From the NCBI GenBank assembly GCA_030549775.1, contig CM060174.1:96922132-96986131 (forward strand): a stretch of 64,000 nt of DNA, read 5' to 3'. A program made the position numbers and the translations under genes. This DNA comes from Tamarix chinensis (taxonomy: Eukaryota; Streptophyta; Magnoliopsida; Caryophyllales; Tamaricaceae). This document shows positions 1 to 12,757 of this stretch, piece by piece. The stretch's first letter is position 1. Each line of letters opens with the position of its first letter. The notes under the pieces are model-generated. The model was not told the origin of the DNA. It did not search any database and saw nothing but the letters and a program-made list of their open reading frames with translations.

Positions 1-144
1 AAGAACAAAAGGAGTTCTTTGGAGATTGAATGGGAAGTGCATTAAAGAGTATCAATTCAGCAAGAGGAAGAAATTTGAAATCATGTGTTGAGTATGAATA
101 GGAGTCACAAGGTAGTGGAAGTGGTAGAAGGAACAATGATCATC

Positions 145-900
145 AATCAAGGCATCATCATAGCAAAGATAAAGGTATCAAACTTGATCTTTTTGATTTT
201 AATAGTAAAATTGATGTTGAATTATTTCTTTCATGGTTACATGAGGTAGAATATATTTTTGAATTCAAGGATTATCATGATGAGAAAAAATTTAAATTTT
301 CTTTTCTTAAGTTTAATAATCTTTCTAGGATATGGTATGATAACTTGAATAGAACTAGAGAAAGAAAAGGTAAGTCTAAAATTAAATATGGGGATAACCT
401 TAAGAAATATTTAAGGAGAAAATTTATACTAAAGAGTATGAGCAAAATAATTACATTAGATTAACTACTCTTAAACAAGGATTTCTAAGTGTTGAAGAGT
501 AGGTTAGGAAATTTGAGAGGTTAGCCCTTATATGTGATATCCATGAGAGGAAGGAGCAAACATGTGTTAGCTTTCTAGGTGGCCTTAACATAATAATTAC
601 TTTTCTATATTATTCTCTTGATGATATGATTAAAATATCTTTGATATTTGAAAAGCAAATCAAATCTACTAAGCATCATGCCAAGCAAGGTAATTCTTCT
701 ACAAAGTATTATTCAAGTACTCAAGATACCAAGTACGAGACAAGTACCTCAAGCTCTACAAATGTTAAGAAAAATCAAGTGAATAACCAAGTGGAAAAGG
801 GAAAGACCAAGGCCAATGAAATCTCTAAAAAATAATGTTTTAAGTGCCAGGGATTTGGACACTTGTTAGAGAATGTTCTAGCCAAAGAGTATTATCTATA
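145..900 (+). pseudogene. gypsy gag remnant with zinc knuckle
   Basis: Translation from about 170 gives a gag core of the type KLDLFDFN..LFLSWLHEVEYIF, well known from plant gypsy elements, and a lysine-rich linker at about 640-830. A CCHC-type zinc knuckle starts at 836 (CFKCQGFGH). Its last cysteine is out of frame because of a one-base slip near 868-875, where another frame restores REC. In-frame stops occur, for example near 463 and 500. The knuckle would bind the element's RNA during packaging in an active copy; this one cannot produce a full Gag. Confidence 0.8.
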
Positions 901-1079
901 CAAGAGATTGAAGCTATGGAGACTTGTGATGAAAATTTTGAGTTCGATTCTAAGGAAGAAATTTTAAGTGAATCATAGGATGAAGAAAATTCTTTTTATG
1001 TGCTACAAAGATTACATCAAGTACAACCTAATAAGCAACATAACCAATGAGAGAATATATTTAAGACTAAAGGAAGTGT

Positions 1080-1470
1080 GGGATATATAGTTTATCGAGT
1101 TATCCTTAATTGTGGATCTTATACAAATGGTGAAGGAATTGGGGTTAAAGACAATACAACATCCAAAGCCTTATTCTCTTCAATGGCTTAACAAAGACAA
1201 ATGAGTCAAGGTAACAAAACAAACCTAATCTCATTTAGAATTGGTAATTATCATGATGATGTGCTATGTAATGTTTTGACTATGGATGCATGTGGAACTT
1301 TATTAGCTAGACAGTGGAACTATGATCGATGTGTTATTCATAACGGTATTACTAATGAATATCTGGTCGAAAAGGATAAGAGTAAGCATAAACTTAAACC
1401 TTTTAAGTGTGAAAATGAGAACATAGCTAAAAATAAAAAAGGATTTTATTTTTCCATGAAAAGGATATGA
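1080..1470 (+). pseudogene. gypsy aspartic protease remnant
   Basis: The stretch begins with a decayed active-site region around 1090-1130 (RVILNCGSYTN, where an intact copy has D-[ST]-G; here the catalytic Asp is Asn and the next residue is Cys). It continues at 1201-1470 with the typical plant gypsy text GNYHDDVLCNV, followed by a LLARQWNYDR segment that corresponds to LLGRPWQYDR in active elements. A stop at about 1190 separates the two halves. The protease would cleave Gag-Pol, but the altered catalytic triad makes this copy inactive. Confidence 0.7.
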
Positions 1471-1559
1471 TATAATTTATTAAGGAAGAAGGTAGCTGCT
1501 ATACTATGATTATCAAGGAATTCCTAAAAGGGGAGAAAATTAAAAAAAAATCCTAAAGT

Positions 1560-2560
1560 AGATGAGGTTATTGATGAATATAAATATGTGTTTCCTAATG
1601 AATTACCACCATGATTACCACCTAAAAGAGAGACAAAACATGCTACAGATTTAATGCATGGTAGTTCTTTACCTAATAGACCTGCTTATATATGTAATTT
1701 AGAAGAAGCTAATGAATTAGACAGATAAATAGAAGAGTTGGTAGGAAAAGGAGATGTGAGAGAAAGCATGACTCCATGTTGCGTAACTATATTACTTGTT
1801 CCTAAAAAAAGATGGTATGTGGCACATTTGTATTGATTCTAGAGCTATGAACAATATAAATATCAAATATAGATTTTCTATTCCTCGATTAGATGATATG
1901 TTATATAAATATGAGGAGCACAAGTACTCTCTAAAATTGATCTAAGGAGTGGATATCATCAAATAAGAATAAGAGAAGGTGATGAATGGAATACTTCATT
2001 TAAAACAAAATATGGTATTTATGAGTGGACAGTTATGCTATTTGGTTTGTGTAATGCACTTAGTTTATTTATGAGATTAATGAATGAAGTTATTTCACAT
2101 TTTCTTAAAAAATTCATTGTGATATACGTAGATGATATACTTATGTATATTAAAAATGAGTATGCTCATCTTAGTCATTTGAGGAGATTATTTGATAAGT
2201 TAAGGGAAGCTAAATTCTATGAAAAAATGGAAAAGTATGATTTTATGCTTTCAAGTATTGTTTTCCTTGGATATAATGTGATTAGTGAGGGTATAAAAGT
2301 GGTTCCTCTAAAGATTCATGTTATTCATGATTGGAAAATACCTAAGGATATTCATGAGGTAAGGAATTTTTATAGATTAGTGAGTTTATGTAGAAGATTC
2401 ATTAAAGACTTCTCGCATATTGTCGTGCCTATTACCCATCTTATGAATAAAGGTGGATTTAAGTGGGGAGAAGATGTCACTTAAGCCTTTGAAATTTTAA
2501 AGTATAAGATATGTATTGCACTGGTATTATTTTTACCTAACTTTTATAAATTGTTTGAAG
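1560..2560 (+). pseudogene. gypsy reverse transcriptase remnant
   Basis: The RT domain is readable in three frames. LPPKRET..ATDL at about 1615 begins the domain. [15 protein letters not shown] at about 1930-1970 holds the first catalytic Asp block, and IVIYVDDIL at about 2127-2150 holds the YVDD catalytic motif. The open stretch 2035-2484 carries the palm and thumb, ending in the tail FLGYNVISEGIKV. An active copy would have FGLCNAPATFMRLMN, where this one reads FGLCNALSLFMRLMN. Stops at about 1606, 1725, 1830-1900 and 2484 make it non-functional. Confidence 0.9.
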
Positions 2561-2960
2561 TTACATGTGATGCTAGTGGGGTAGGGATAATAAGTGTACT
2601 CTCACAAGAAAAAAAGATCCATTGTATTTTTTAGTGAAAAATTAAATGGTGATAAAATGAATTATTCAACATATGAAAAGGAATTCTATGCCATCATAAA
2701 AAGCTTGGAAATATGGAATCATTATTTGAGATCTAAGCCATTTGTTTTTAATTTAGATCGTGAGAGTCTAAAATATTTGCATGGGAAAAAGAAAATTAGT
2801 TCTAAGCATGCAAAGTGGGTTAGTTTCTTACAATCCTTTATGTTTTCTATCAAAATTTTCAATGGTAAATAAAATATAGTAGCAGATGCATTATCTAGGA
2901 GATCTATGATACTTGTAATGTTGGATTCTAAATTATTAGGATTTGAAAATTTGAAAGAAT
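2561..2960 (+). pseudogene. gypsy RNase H remnant
   Basis: The frame 2594-2872 reads as the C-terminal part of a gypsy-type RNase H: FFSEKLNG, NYSTYEKEFYA and the tail ending in KIFNGK, then NIVADALSRRS after a stop at 2870. The first catalytic Asp is in the upstream segment near 2570 (ATCDASG in a shifted frame). The frame break between about 2585 and 2600 and the stop at 2870 inactivate it. It directly follows the RT, as expected in pol. Confidence 0.85.
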
Positions 2961-2972
2961 TATTCACATAAG

Positions 2973-3897
2973 ATGAAGATTTATTTGAAGTTTATAATGA
3001 ATATAGGAAAAATCATAGTTGTAGTAATTATGTGCTACATGATGACTTTCTTTTCAAACTTAATAAGTTGTGTAAACTTCCTTCTAGTGTGTGTGATTTA
3101 CTTGTTAAGGAATTATATGAGAGAGGTAAAGCTAGTCATTTTAGTGTTGATAAAACCATGGAAATATTACAAGAAAATTTTTACTGGCCACGAATGATAA
3201 AATTAGTACAAGATATTATTGGGAGATATATGACTTGTCAAAAGAGTAAGAGTTTCTTCCATAAAAGTTTGTATACTCCTTTACCAGTACCAAGGTTTAC
3301 CTTAGATGCAATGGAGAAAGGATTCTATTATGGTGGTAGTAGATAGACTTTTTAAATGGTTCATTTCATACCTTATAATAAAACAGATGATGCAACTCAT
3401 GTGGTAGATTTATATTTCAAGGAGATAGTAAGGTTGCATGATATTTTCAAAAGTATAGTGTCAAATAGAGATGTGAAAATTTTAAGTTATTTTTATAAAA
3501 CACTTTGACATATGTTAGGTACTAAGTTGTTGTTTAGTACATCTCATCATCCAAAAATAGATGGTCAAACCGAAGTGACAAATAGAATCTTGGAAACTTT
3601 ACTAAGAGGATTAGTTAATAAAAGTACTAAGGATTGGGATATAAAACTCTAGAGTCCTTCTAGTATAACTCCCTTGAGTCCGTTTGAAGTTGTATATGGA
3701 TGTAGTCCTTATTTACCTATTGATATGTTGTCATTAAAAAGAGGTGATATTAAAAATTATGATGCAAAAGAAAGTGTTAAATTCATTAAAACACTTCACA
3801 AACAACTAAAGAATAATATTGAGAAATATAATGCTAAATACCAAAACCATGCTAACAAAAATAAAACTGTACAAAATTTTTCACTGAGAGACTAGGT
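2973..3897 (+). pseudogene. gypsy integrase core remnant
   Basis: The zinc-binding region at about 3110-3250 keeps FYWPRM and TCQKSK, but one His and one Cys of the HHCC signature are replaced. The catalytic core follows in broken frames: VVVDRLFKW near 3330 holds the first Asp, SNRDVKI near 3460 the second, and the Glu lies in [12 protein letters not shown] near 3560-3600. So the three acidic residues are still recognisable although stops (3345, 3508, 3651) divide them. LSPFEVVYG at about 3676 is the usual end of the core. Confidence 0.85.
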
Positions 3898-4278
3898 ATG
3901 GTTGAATTTAAGGGTAAAAAAATATTTCCAAACTTCAAAAAGAATAAACTAATGCCAAAAGTAGATGGACCTTTCAAAATCTTAAGAAAAATTGAAAATA
4001 ATTCTTATGAATTAGAATTGATAGAATCCTATGGAAGAGTTTTTAGGACTTTCAACATTAGTGATTTATCTCCTTATTATAGTGATGTTAACTTGAGGAC
4101 ACATTCTTCTTTACAAGGGAATAATGATTCAAGAGCATATCTATCTTATTCTTTTCAAATTGAAGGTCAAGAGTTAGCATATTTGGATGTAGTACCAATT
4201 GTTTTGGAAAACCTTGAACACCTTCATAATCATGCTAATAATATTTCATTAAGTGATTTGTGTAGGTATTACATATAA
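3898..4278 (+). pseudogene. gypsy integrase C-terminal segment
   Basis: An open stretch of 126 codons follows one stop (TAG at 3893). It reads DGPFKILRKI and then FNISDLSPYY, the standard end of plant gypsy integrases, with an extended acidic tail. No chromodomain could be recognised by eye. The frame is intact apart from the upstream stop, making it the best preserved part of this element. Confidence 0.8.
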
Positions 4279-4299
4279 TTGCAAGAAGAGGATTTCAAC

Positions 4300-4920
4300 A
4301 ATGATATCTAATGTGAAAGATAATGAAAATTCAAGGGTTACAAAGTTTTATGGCATACAAAGATATAAGACATGAAATTTGATTATTGATTATTTCATGC
4401 ATTATCATAACAAGGTTTTTTATAACTTTGATATTTTATGTAAGATTTTTAATATCTTTTCATTGTAGTTATAACTCATTATGTATACTATATGGACATG
4501 TGTTGGTTTAACTCTTTCATAATTTGGTCAGTTGACTTGGCCTTATTTAAGGAGAGTTATACTTAGCCTTATTACCATGTGTGTGTGTGTGTGTGTGTGT
4601 ATGCCTTGCACATTTGATTGAGGATATTGAAGAATAGAAATCGAGCATTTAATGCATAAAGGAGCAAGAGTAGACATCTTTTATTTCTTATTCTTATCTT
4701 TCTCTCAAGTGATGAGTAAATTTTAGGAATAATTATCTAGAGAAATTAGGAATTTTTCTTTAGAAGAGAAATTGATCTTGGAATAGATCAAATACGGCCA
4801 TTTGAACCAACCATTTCAATTGCCTACTTCAAATCCTTCTTTGCTCAAGTAAAATTTGTTAAATTTATCCAGTTATAAAGATCCTACAATTGTGAAAGAT
4901 AACCATCAATATATTACACA
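4300..4920 (+). repeat. Putative 3' LTR of the gypsy element
   Basis: After the pol stop at 4276-4278 comes a purine run (about 4281-4292) that could serve as polypurine tract, then non-coding AT-rich sequence with TTATTTAAGG at about 4541 (possible TATA box) and a GT microsatellite at 4579-4601. A sequence ending in ATTACA at about 4919 could be the LTR end. Neither end was confirmed because the second LTR is not in the window. Confidence 0.45.
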
Positions 4921-5316
4921 TCATGACTTCATGTTGTTGTTGTGGACACTAGAAAAAAAATATAAAATTATCTTATTAGTTTCATATTAAGTACTTTAAA
5001 TTAAATGACAATTATCCTTAAATGAAATAACCACTATAAACTAGAACTTTGTGCCAATTCATAAAGGGCGGTGGTGTCCTTCCCTTCTTTTGTGGCCCAA
5101 ATTATAACTTAAATGACCTAATTAACGTAATAGCCATTTATTAATAAAATTCACATATATGTAAATTATTCTATTATCATTACATATAAAACTATTTACC
5201 TCTCAATAATTAGTCTTAGATATAAACAAGAATCTCTACTAATTGAATCAATCCAATATATGGGCCCTAAATATGGTTCCAATACCACTAGTACTCAATA
5301 CGTGTTAAAGGAAAAT
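4921..5316. other. AT-rich spacer, no gene seen
   Basis: No reading frame, RNA gene or recognisable repeat was found. It ends at the AAAAT (5312-5316) that is one half of the target duplication of the long LTR element starting at 5317. Confidence 0.5.
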
Positions 5317-8300
5317 TATAACAACCTCAAAAATTTTAACCTTTGTTTTTAGGTTTTTAGTATTTTATTTGAAACATAGCCCTTAACCTTAGCTTAATTA
5401 TTATGTTAACCCTTACACCACAACCTAAATCCTTTCTTAAATATTTTACCCTAATTATTTTTCTCATTTTTCTTTTTCTTTGAACCTTTCCCCTAATTGG
5501 CTAGTTTTCCTAGTTTGATTTTCTAATTGGAAACCCTAGCCTAACCAAACTAAGACTAAACTAAAACTCCACCCCCTCCCATTTCTCTTTCCTCATGCAA
5601 CCCCCTACCATCCATATCACCTACCATTCTCCCTTCCTATTCAACAATCCCCTAAAACCCCCTATTTATCTTTGGTTGTCAACTCCCAACTCAACCAAAC
5701 CAAGCCTCCCTTATTCTTTATTTCTCCTTGGTCATCTATGTTTTTCCTAAGATTCACCGGCTTCATTGCAGCACCAACCCATCTTACTCCATTTTTTCCT
5801 CTACGCAGCATTTTGCACTGCCTCCCCTATGCACACTCTATCGTCACGAGCAACCACAATAATCACATTCATTCCTTAAGCAAATTCCCCAAAATTTATG
5901 CATTTTATCCTAACCTTGCAACACCCATTCCTCAGCTAAATACTACCCAAAACCTTCCACTTTCATGCAAAACTTCCACAAATCCCATCGCACTTCATGC
6001 AATAACTTTGTAGCTATGTTAATCACTCTACTCTACCACCAATCCTCCAACCTACCTTCTGCTTCCTTTATCCCTTCTTTTTATCCCATGTTTTCCTTCT
6101 TTGATGTTCCATCTCGTGCACTACCATCATCTACCCCAACATAACCAGTTGCCACTAAGTGTTAGTCCTTAAGGATATCTCGTGAACCCTAACACTCATC
6201 ACCATGCTACCTCATTCCCTCACATAACTTAGTTGCATGTGTGTGGGTTGATTAAAAAACGCCCCTCAATATGAAGAAACCAAATTGTTGTTGAGTTAGA
6301 AGCATGAGCAACAAGCATTGGCAACAACCCTACATGAGATCCTCAACTAACCTAGTCTAACCTTTCCAGTGGAGTAGCCTCCTTACACAAGCCCCAATAT
6401 ATTGTCTTTGTTCATATGTCAAGGATTGAGGACACCTAGATGTTGCTAGGCTGTTGTTATGTGAACCCTTGTTACTATTTACCTAGCCCTACATTTTTCC
6501 ATCCTTTTTTTATAATAAAATTATATTATTATGTTACTAGTTGCTTTGATGCTAATTTATATGTTTTATTCAATTTTATTTTAGGTAAAGGATGAGAATT
6601 AGTGGAGGCTAATAATTTATATTAGTTTTCTTATATTTTTCTATTTTTTTGGAATTAAGATAACCTATATACCTTACTAAAATGTTAAATATCGCATGAT
6701 AGTATATTAAGGTTCGAGTGTGTATATTACATTTAGTGTGTCTTGATGTGTTATATTTACTTTCCAAATAATGCTAGTATGAAATTATGTATAATGGAAC
6801 ATGATAAAATATTGTGTGCTCAAAAAGCATGCAAGGATAGGTTTAATAGCATGGGTAGATTATGCAATATGTATATATCTAATATGATAGGTTGAGCATG
6901 TCTAGTCATATTTTTACATGATAATAGTATTTTTATGTTCTAGGGATAATTTGGTCTTTTAAGTACACTATATTTCTTTTATCCCAACATGTATGCCTAA
7001 CCTATAATTATATAATGTTAAGTATGTAAGCATAAAATGAGCCAGATATGCATGTTAAAGTTTTACGTACTTAATCATGTGTGTGGGAAAAATAGTTATT
7101 TACCATGTTTTATAATTTACTTTCATGCTAAAGTGTTTTGAATTATTGTATTTTAGCATTTTCATGATGAATTATTAAATAAAATGGAATTAAATAGCAT
7201 TTGGTTATTAATGGGTTTCGGTTGTTAGCTTGATAATTATCCTTTTACACTACCATTGGTTATCTTGATATGGATTATGTTGCCTATGTTGTCTAATAAA
7301 ACATTAATATTTAATGTAGAATATCACGTAAGTTGAGACCGAGTTATATATGTATCACCAGACAAAATAGTGTCTAGGAGTGTTTTGCCTTAAGAATTGT
7401 ACATATTTGTTCCAACAGATGAAAATAGTGATCATGAGCGTTCTATCTTATGAGTTATAATTCTTTGTTCCACTAAACGAGAATAGTGGGATCCTTAAAT
7501 TCAACGTAACTAAAACATTTGTGCATTACCGTTAGTTATATTGGTATAGAGTATGTTGACTATGATGCTAAATAAAACATTAACTTTTAAAGTGAAAGAT
7601 TATATAAGTAGAGACCGAGTTGTACCTATCTATTCCACCTGATGAGAATAGTGGTCGGGATCATTATACCCTAGGAGTTGTATATATCCATTCCACCAAA
7701 TAAGAATATTAGTTGAGAGCATTATGACCTGGGAGTTTTACTTATCCGCTCTACCAGATGAGAATAGTGGGGTCCCCAAAAATAACACAATTAAGTAATT
7801 GAAATGATCATAATCACTTATTACATTTATAATGGTATGTTGAAAACATAATCTTGGTAATGGTTATGATATGACATGTTTATCATCCTTGGTGTCGCAT
7901 GTGGTATTTAATGCATTTATGCTATATTCCTTTTATAATACCTTATATGTACTCCATGCTAACTTTGCATTCTTAGTACTAGAGAGTGGATTACTCAATA
8001 CCATTGTACTAATGGATTTCGTTTCATGGTCCTCTACCTATCTAATGAGAAGTTGTGACTCTGCATAATTATTTGATGGTACTTGTCGATTCCATACTTC
8101 CATTATGTTGCTGACGTTGAGTGTTATCAAGTTTGTTTTAGAGTATTTTCATCCAAAATCTCTCTCTCTCTCTCCTAGGACTTTTATTGTAACACCCCAA
8201 AATTTATTATTATTATTTTTTAAAATGGAAGCACTTAGATTAAAACCCGTGAATTCTAAAGATGTTACCTCCACACTTAGTACCAGACCAGTTCACTCCG

Positions 8301-8924
8301 ATCATTTCAGTACCAAGTGTTAAGGCTAAAAAGGATTATTTTCAAATTTAAACTGAGAGTTCATGAAAAGAACTAGAAAGGTCATAACATAGAAATCAGA
8401 GTACGTATAAAAGTTTATAATTAGTTATAAGATAGAAATCAGAGTGCGAAATCAAAATTCCTCATAGGGAATAATGTCTAAAAACATTAATATTTAATTT
8501 AGAAAAATCCAATACAGGAAAGAAATAGAATGACATAAGAGAATATCCGACCACGTCACTCCAATCATCGAACCAAGTCTGAAATCATCCCTCATCCCCG
8601 CCTAATGTCTCATGAACATCGAAGGAATTAAAAAAAATACATCACCCACCTGCACAAAGTCATAAGGGCCTACTACTTGTGAGAATTAGCAGCACCCATA
8701 AAAAGGGTGATCAGTACGCTACGTACTAAGTAAGGTAACAGTGTATTAAGGCCAACACATAAAAGTACATAAAACCATGTTGGATAATAAACAGCATACG
8801 AACATTCAAGTCAACACATAAAGGCCCATTTATAGTCTGGGTTAGTTAATTAATAATCTCTTATCGATACTTATTTCACACTATGCTTCTTATCAAGTCT
8901 ATGTGAGTATAGGAACCTCCCACT

Positions 8925-9260
8925 ATTTTAGCTAGTGGCTCGGTCACATATAGGGAAACATGTTCTAACCACTATTATGGTCAGTGGATCGGTCACATAT
9001 AGGATAAAACCCTAACCACTATTCCTTACTGGTGGATCGGTTTAGTTCCTACTTGCATGGTATTCCACTGTAAGTAATTCGTGTCTTTTAAGTGTCTTAG
9101 CAAACTCAGGTTTTGGTTTATTGAGCTCTGGATCCTCTACTATTATAGTCGGTGGGCCGAAAACACACAAGGCATAAAGCTCATGACTACTATTATTCAC
9201 ATGTGGATCAGCCACATACAGGGTAAAAACCCTGACCACTATTCCTAACCGGTGGATCGG
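8925..9260 (-). repeat. Diverged tandem module of A-outer
   Basis: Three to four units carrying CCACTATT followed by GTGGATCGG or GTGGGCC are present (8930, 8970, 9020, 9140, 9200). They match the 54-bp repeat of A-inner but spacing is irregular, consistent with an older copy. Confidence 0.75.
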
Positions 9261-9869
9261 TTGGACCCGACTCAATAATCTTTCTCTTTAAATGATTAAT
9301 TTCTTAAGTGTCTTATTCAAAAATTTTACCCTAGACATGCATGACTCACTCTCCCCACACCTATCCTCCAACGGACTTGTTCCATATCATCAGACTCATG
9401 CACCTCCCGACTTGCCCCAACATCCTTTCCTCTATATCCTATCTCACATTTGAAGTCCATCTCCCATATTTATGGGTCAAGGCCCATTACCTTACACTTC
9501 CAAGTCCACTCAACACCTCACTCTAGGGTTTTATCTCGAAACCCTAATTTAGGCCTATGTGGCCCATCCTAATCCACCTTACGCAACCTAAATCATTTTA
9601 CACTCCACACATCACACCCTTTAGATTCAACTCTCATCATTACGCCTTACTCCTCAAGCACACATTTCGTCACCAAACCCTAAGTAACCACACCAAACCC
9701 TAACTGGCCATAATAAACCCTATCTTTCTCGTGACCACATGTCACCCTTCCATTTCTCACATTCCACCTATTATTGTTCCATGCCAATCATGCCTATCTT
9801 TACTTGATCATTTTCATCATCCTCACGTACTCCACTCACCCTCATTTATTTCTCCTTTTTTTTACCACC

Positions 9870-10470
9870 TCCTCAAATTAGGGTTTTTCCACCAAACCCT
9901 AGCTCAGCCTCCTATGTACCCTTATACCGTCCTATGTACTATATTTCACCCAAAACCTCTAAACACCCAAACAACTCTTCTATTACCTTCCTTACATCCC
10001 AAGTCAACTTTTTGTACGTAAAATTTGCTCCCATGCAACCCTTATATCTCACATACAAACCTTTAAATTTTCTCGCCCAAACCCTAGACTCCCATACAAA
10101 GTCATAGACTCTCCCATGCACAACCATAGATTCTCCCATACAAAACCTTAGATTCTCCAATACAAAACCCAAGATTCCTCCATGCAAACCCTAGATTCCT
10201 TCAATGCAAAACCCTAGATTCATCCATACAAAACCCTAGATTCTTCCATGCAAACCTTAGATCCATCCATACAAAACCCTAGATTCCTCCATTCAAAACC
10301 CTAGATTCCTCCGTACAAAACCCTAGATTCTTCCATGCAAAATCCAAGATTCATCCATAACAAACTCTAGATTCAATCCATACAATACCCTAGATTAGAT
10401 CCTCCTATGCAACACCATAGAATCTTCCATGCAAAACCCTAAGTCCATCCATACGAAACCCTAGTTTAAA
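9870..10470 (-). repeat. Telobox-rich tandem array in A-outer
   Basis: More than a dozen units of the type AAAACCCTAGATTCCTCCAT, about 20-25 bp each, run from about 10080 to 10460, with scattered AAACCCTA before. It occupies the same place in the element as the arrays in the other long LTRs. Confidence 0.8.
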
Positions 10471-11138
10471 TTCTCTCATTCCTTTATTTTACTTTCACCC
10501 CTATTCTTCTTCCACTGCTGGATCATTAACATATTTAAGTAAACTCACATCCCATGGTCAACTCATTTTCCCTTAGTCAAATTACTCCTCTTTGGTCAAA
10601 TTATTTCCCATTTTCCATTTTCAACCTTTTTCCCACACAATAACACTTTTATACATCCTTACATGCATGTCTAAAGGGTCACAAACAGTAACATCATATA
10701 CCACAATGTTTCATCACATATACATAATACACATGCCATATATTAACACATGAAAATACTTCAACTCTATGCCATACCACACACAAAATAATTATAATGA
10801 TAAACATAAGATGCATAACCTACACATCATATAATGCACATCAACACATATAAGGCCTTAGTTACACCCTTACCTAAAACGACACCGGTCTTGGAGCATG
10901 ATCCTACGCCTCATTAGGACTTTGATTGGTCTCACCTATATGAGGGAAAAGCTAAAGATTAGATTTCCTCCTACGAAAAATACTATTATTTACTAATTTA
11001 TTCTAAGACTAGGTTTTTGATAAAATAATAACATATTAATAAAAATGGCATTAACTAATTACTAATCTTGCTAAAGATATAAGAAATAATAGTAATATTG
11101 TAAAAGTTGATAATATAAGGTTTGAAGACTTTACCCTG

Positions 11139-11139
<1 letters not shown>

Positions 11140-11186
<47 letters not shown>

Positions 11187-11409
11187 GTAAAAATAGTAAT
11201 AATAATGATAATAACAATACTAATAATAATAACAATAATATGGAAAAAAATAATAGAAATAATAATAATAATAATAATAATAATTATAATGATAAAAACA
11301 ATAATAATATTGTAAAATATTAATAATCATAACGGTAATAATAGTAATGATAATAATCAAAGATAAAATGAAGTAGGGTTTTGACCTTACATTGAATAAA
11401 TAATAAAAC

Positions 11410-11447
<38 letters not shown>

Positions 11448-11452
11448 TACTA

Positions 11453-11487
<35 letters not shown>

Positions 11488-11490
11488 AAT
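11140..11490. repeat. AAT and ATG microsatellites in A-outer
   Basis: Long runs of AAT with interruptions end in an ATG run (11455-11487). A-inner is inserted at the end of this tract, and the AAT text resumes after 16402. Confidence 0.9.
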
Positions 11491-11591
11491 TGTAACACCC
11501 CCAAATTTACTACTGAAAAATTTCGTTTAAATCAAAAGGTTTAGCGGAAGGGAAAGAATTAAAACCGTAAACTTGGGGGTATTATCGCTAC

Positions 11592-11635
11592 ACTTAGTAC
11601 CAGACCGGTTCACTCCTACCGTTCCGATACTAAGT
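11592..11635 (-). promoter_or_regulatory. Conserved 44-nt hairpin near the end of A-inner
   Basis: Arms ACTTAGTACCAGACCGG and CCGTTCCGATACTAAGT pair at 13 of 17 positions around a 10-nt loop. Equivalent hairpins at 8275-8318, 57736-57778, 58879-58922 and 60943-60986 lie 87-102 nt from the same end of each element. Confidence 0.7.
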
Positions 11636-12159
11636 ACTAAGGCTAAACTAAACAATCGTTACGTAAGAGTCATCAAAACTTAGGTCCATAGTTAACATAG
11701 ACCATTCACGAAAACCACGAGCCAACAACAGTTAAAATATCATTAAGATTACAACTTAAGAGTACGGTTTCAAAACAAGAAGCATAGTACAAAATATAGC
11801 TAAATAAAACAGATCCCAAGGGATCAATATCCGGATCGCCTACTCACTCAAGCCAAGCCTTCCACCCCAAATTAGTAACCGATCAAACCTGCATAGGAGG
11901 TTTGCTCCCCACCATCGGTGGATCATCACAGGACCCATTCAATCAAGGTAGTATCAGTACGGGTCCAATACTGAGTAACGATGCTGGTGCGCTAAGGCCA
12001 AACATACAATCATACCACATAGCATACATAACACAATCATATAGACAACATGCGATAACCCGCAAGATAAGGTCCGAATACTTTTCTGGTGACTTATTCT
12101 TTATTCTCATGAATGATAATAAGTCCATTTCACACATTCTTCAATAATCCATGTGAGCA

Positions 12160-12625
12160 CGGGGACCCCACTATTATAGCCGGTGGACCGGAAATAAAAA
12201 CACAGGGCAGGACGCCTCTCACCACTATTCTTACCGGTGGACCGGACTGGCCTCGCCTCACATGGTGTTCCACTGTAAGTACTTAGTATTTTTCCCGTGG
12301 TTTATCTTATTTACTTTGGGTCTATCGAGCCGAGGCCCCCACTATTATAGTCGGAGGATCGAAAATAAACACACAGGGCAGAACGCCTCTGACCACTATT
12401 GTAGCCGGTGGACCGGAACGAAACGCACAGGGCAGAACGCCTCTGACCACTATTGTAGCCGGTGGACCGGAACGAAACGCACAGGGCAGAACGCCTCTGA
12501 CCACTATTATAGCCGGTGGACCGAAACGAAACGCACAGGGTAGAACGCCTCTGGCCGGTGGATCGGAACGAAACACACAGGGCAGAACGCCTCTGACCAC
12601 TATTATAGCCGGTGGACCGGAACGG
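12160..12625 (-). repeat. 54-bp tandem repeat inside A-inner
   Basis: Units starting CCACTATTGTAGCCGGTGG recur at 12393, 12447 and 12501, exactly 54 bp apart, with partial and diverged units on both sides. Each unit contains CCGGTGGACCGG, which can fold as a short hairpin, and CAGGGCAGAACGCCTCTG. Confidence 0.9.
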
Positions 12626-12757
12626 CTCAACAGTCTTTCACTTTACGTTATTAGTGTCTTATCCGTGTCTTATTGAATCACACAATACTCTTGACATGCA
12701 TAAATCATTCTCTTTATACTATACTCATCACAACTAATAAAAACCCACATTCATAAC

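Larger units (their letters stand above)
1..4920 (+). mobile_element. Degenerate Ty3/gypsy retrotransposon, 5' end outside window
   Basis: The sequence reads in order as gag, zinc knuckle, protease, reverse transcriptase, RNase H, integrase and an integrase C-terminal segment, followed by a putative 3' LTR. That order is diagnostic of Ty3/gypsy. Every domain is cut by stops and frameshifts, so the copy is dead. The gag start and the wording of the integrase C-terminus (FNISDLSPY) resemble plant chromovirus-type gypsy elements, but the lineage is not certain. No 5' LTR or primer-binding site lies within the window, so the element starts upstream of base 1. The AT-rich state and the many point stops suggest an old insertion. 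Confidence 0.9.

Noticed and set aside
5672..6013. 113-codon plus-strand frame
   Set aside because: It lies in the pyrimidine-rich leader of element G, and no domain is visible.
9870..10470. Interstitial telomere tract
   Set aside because: Units are 20-25 bp with filler, not pure TTTAGGG runs, and they recur inside one LTR family.
12160..12625. CRISPR-like spacing of repeats
   Set aside because: The units are contiguous tandem repeats without unique spacers, in a plant retroelement.
12262..12630. Repetitive open frames over the 54-bp repeats
   Set aside because: 54 is a multiple of three, so any frame without a stop in the unit stays open. No evidence of a protein.
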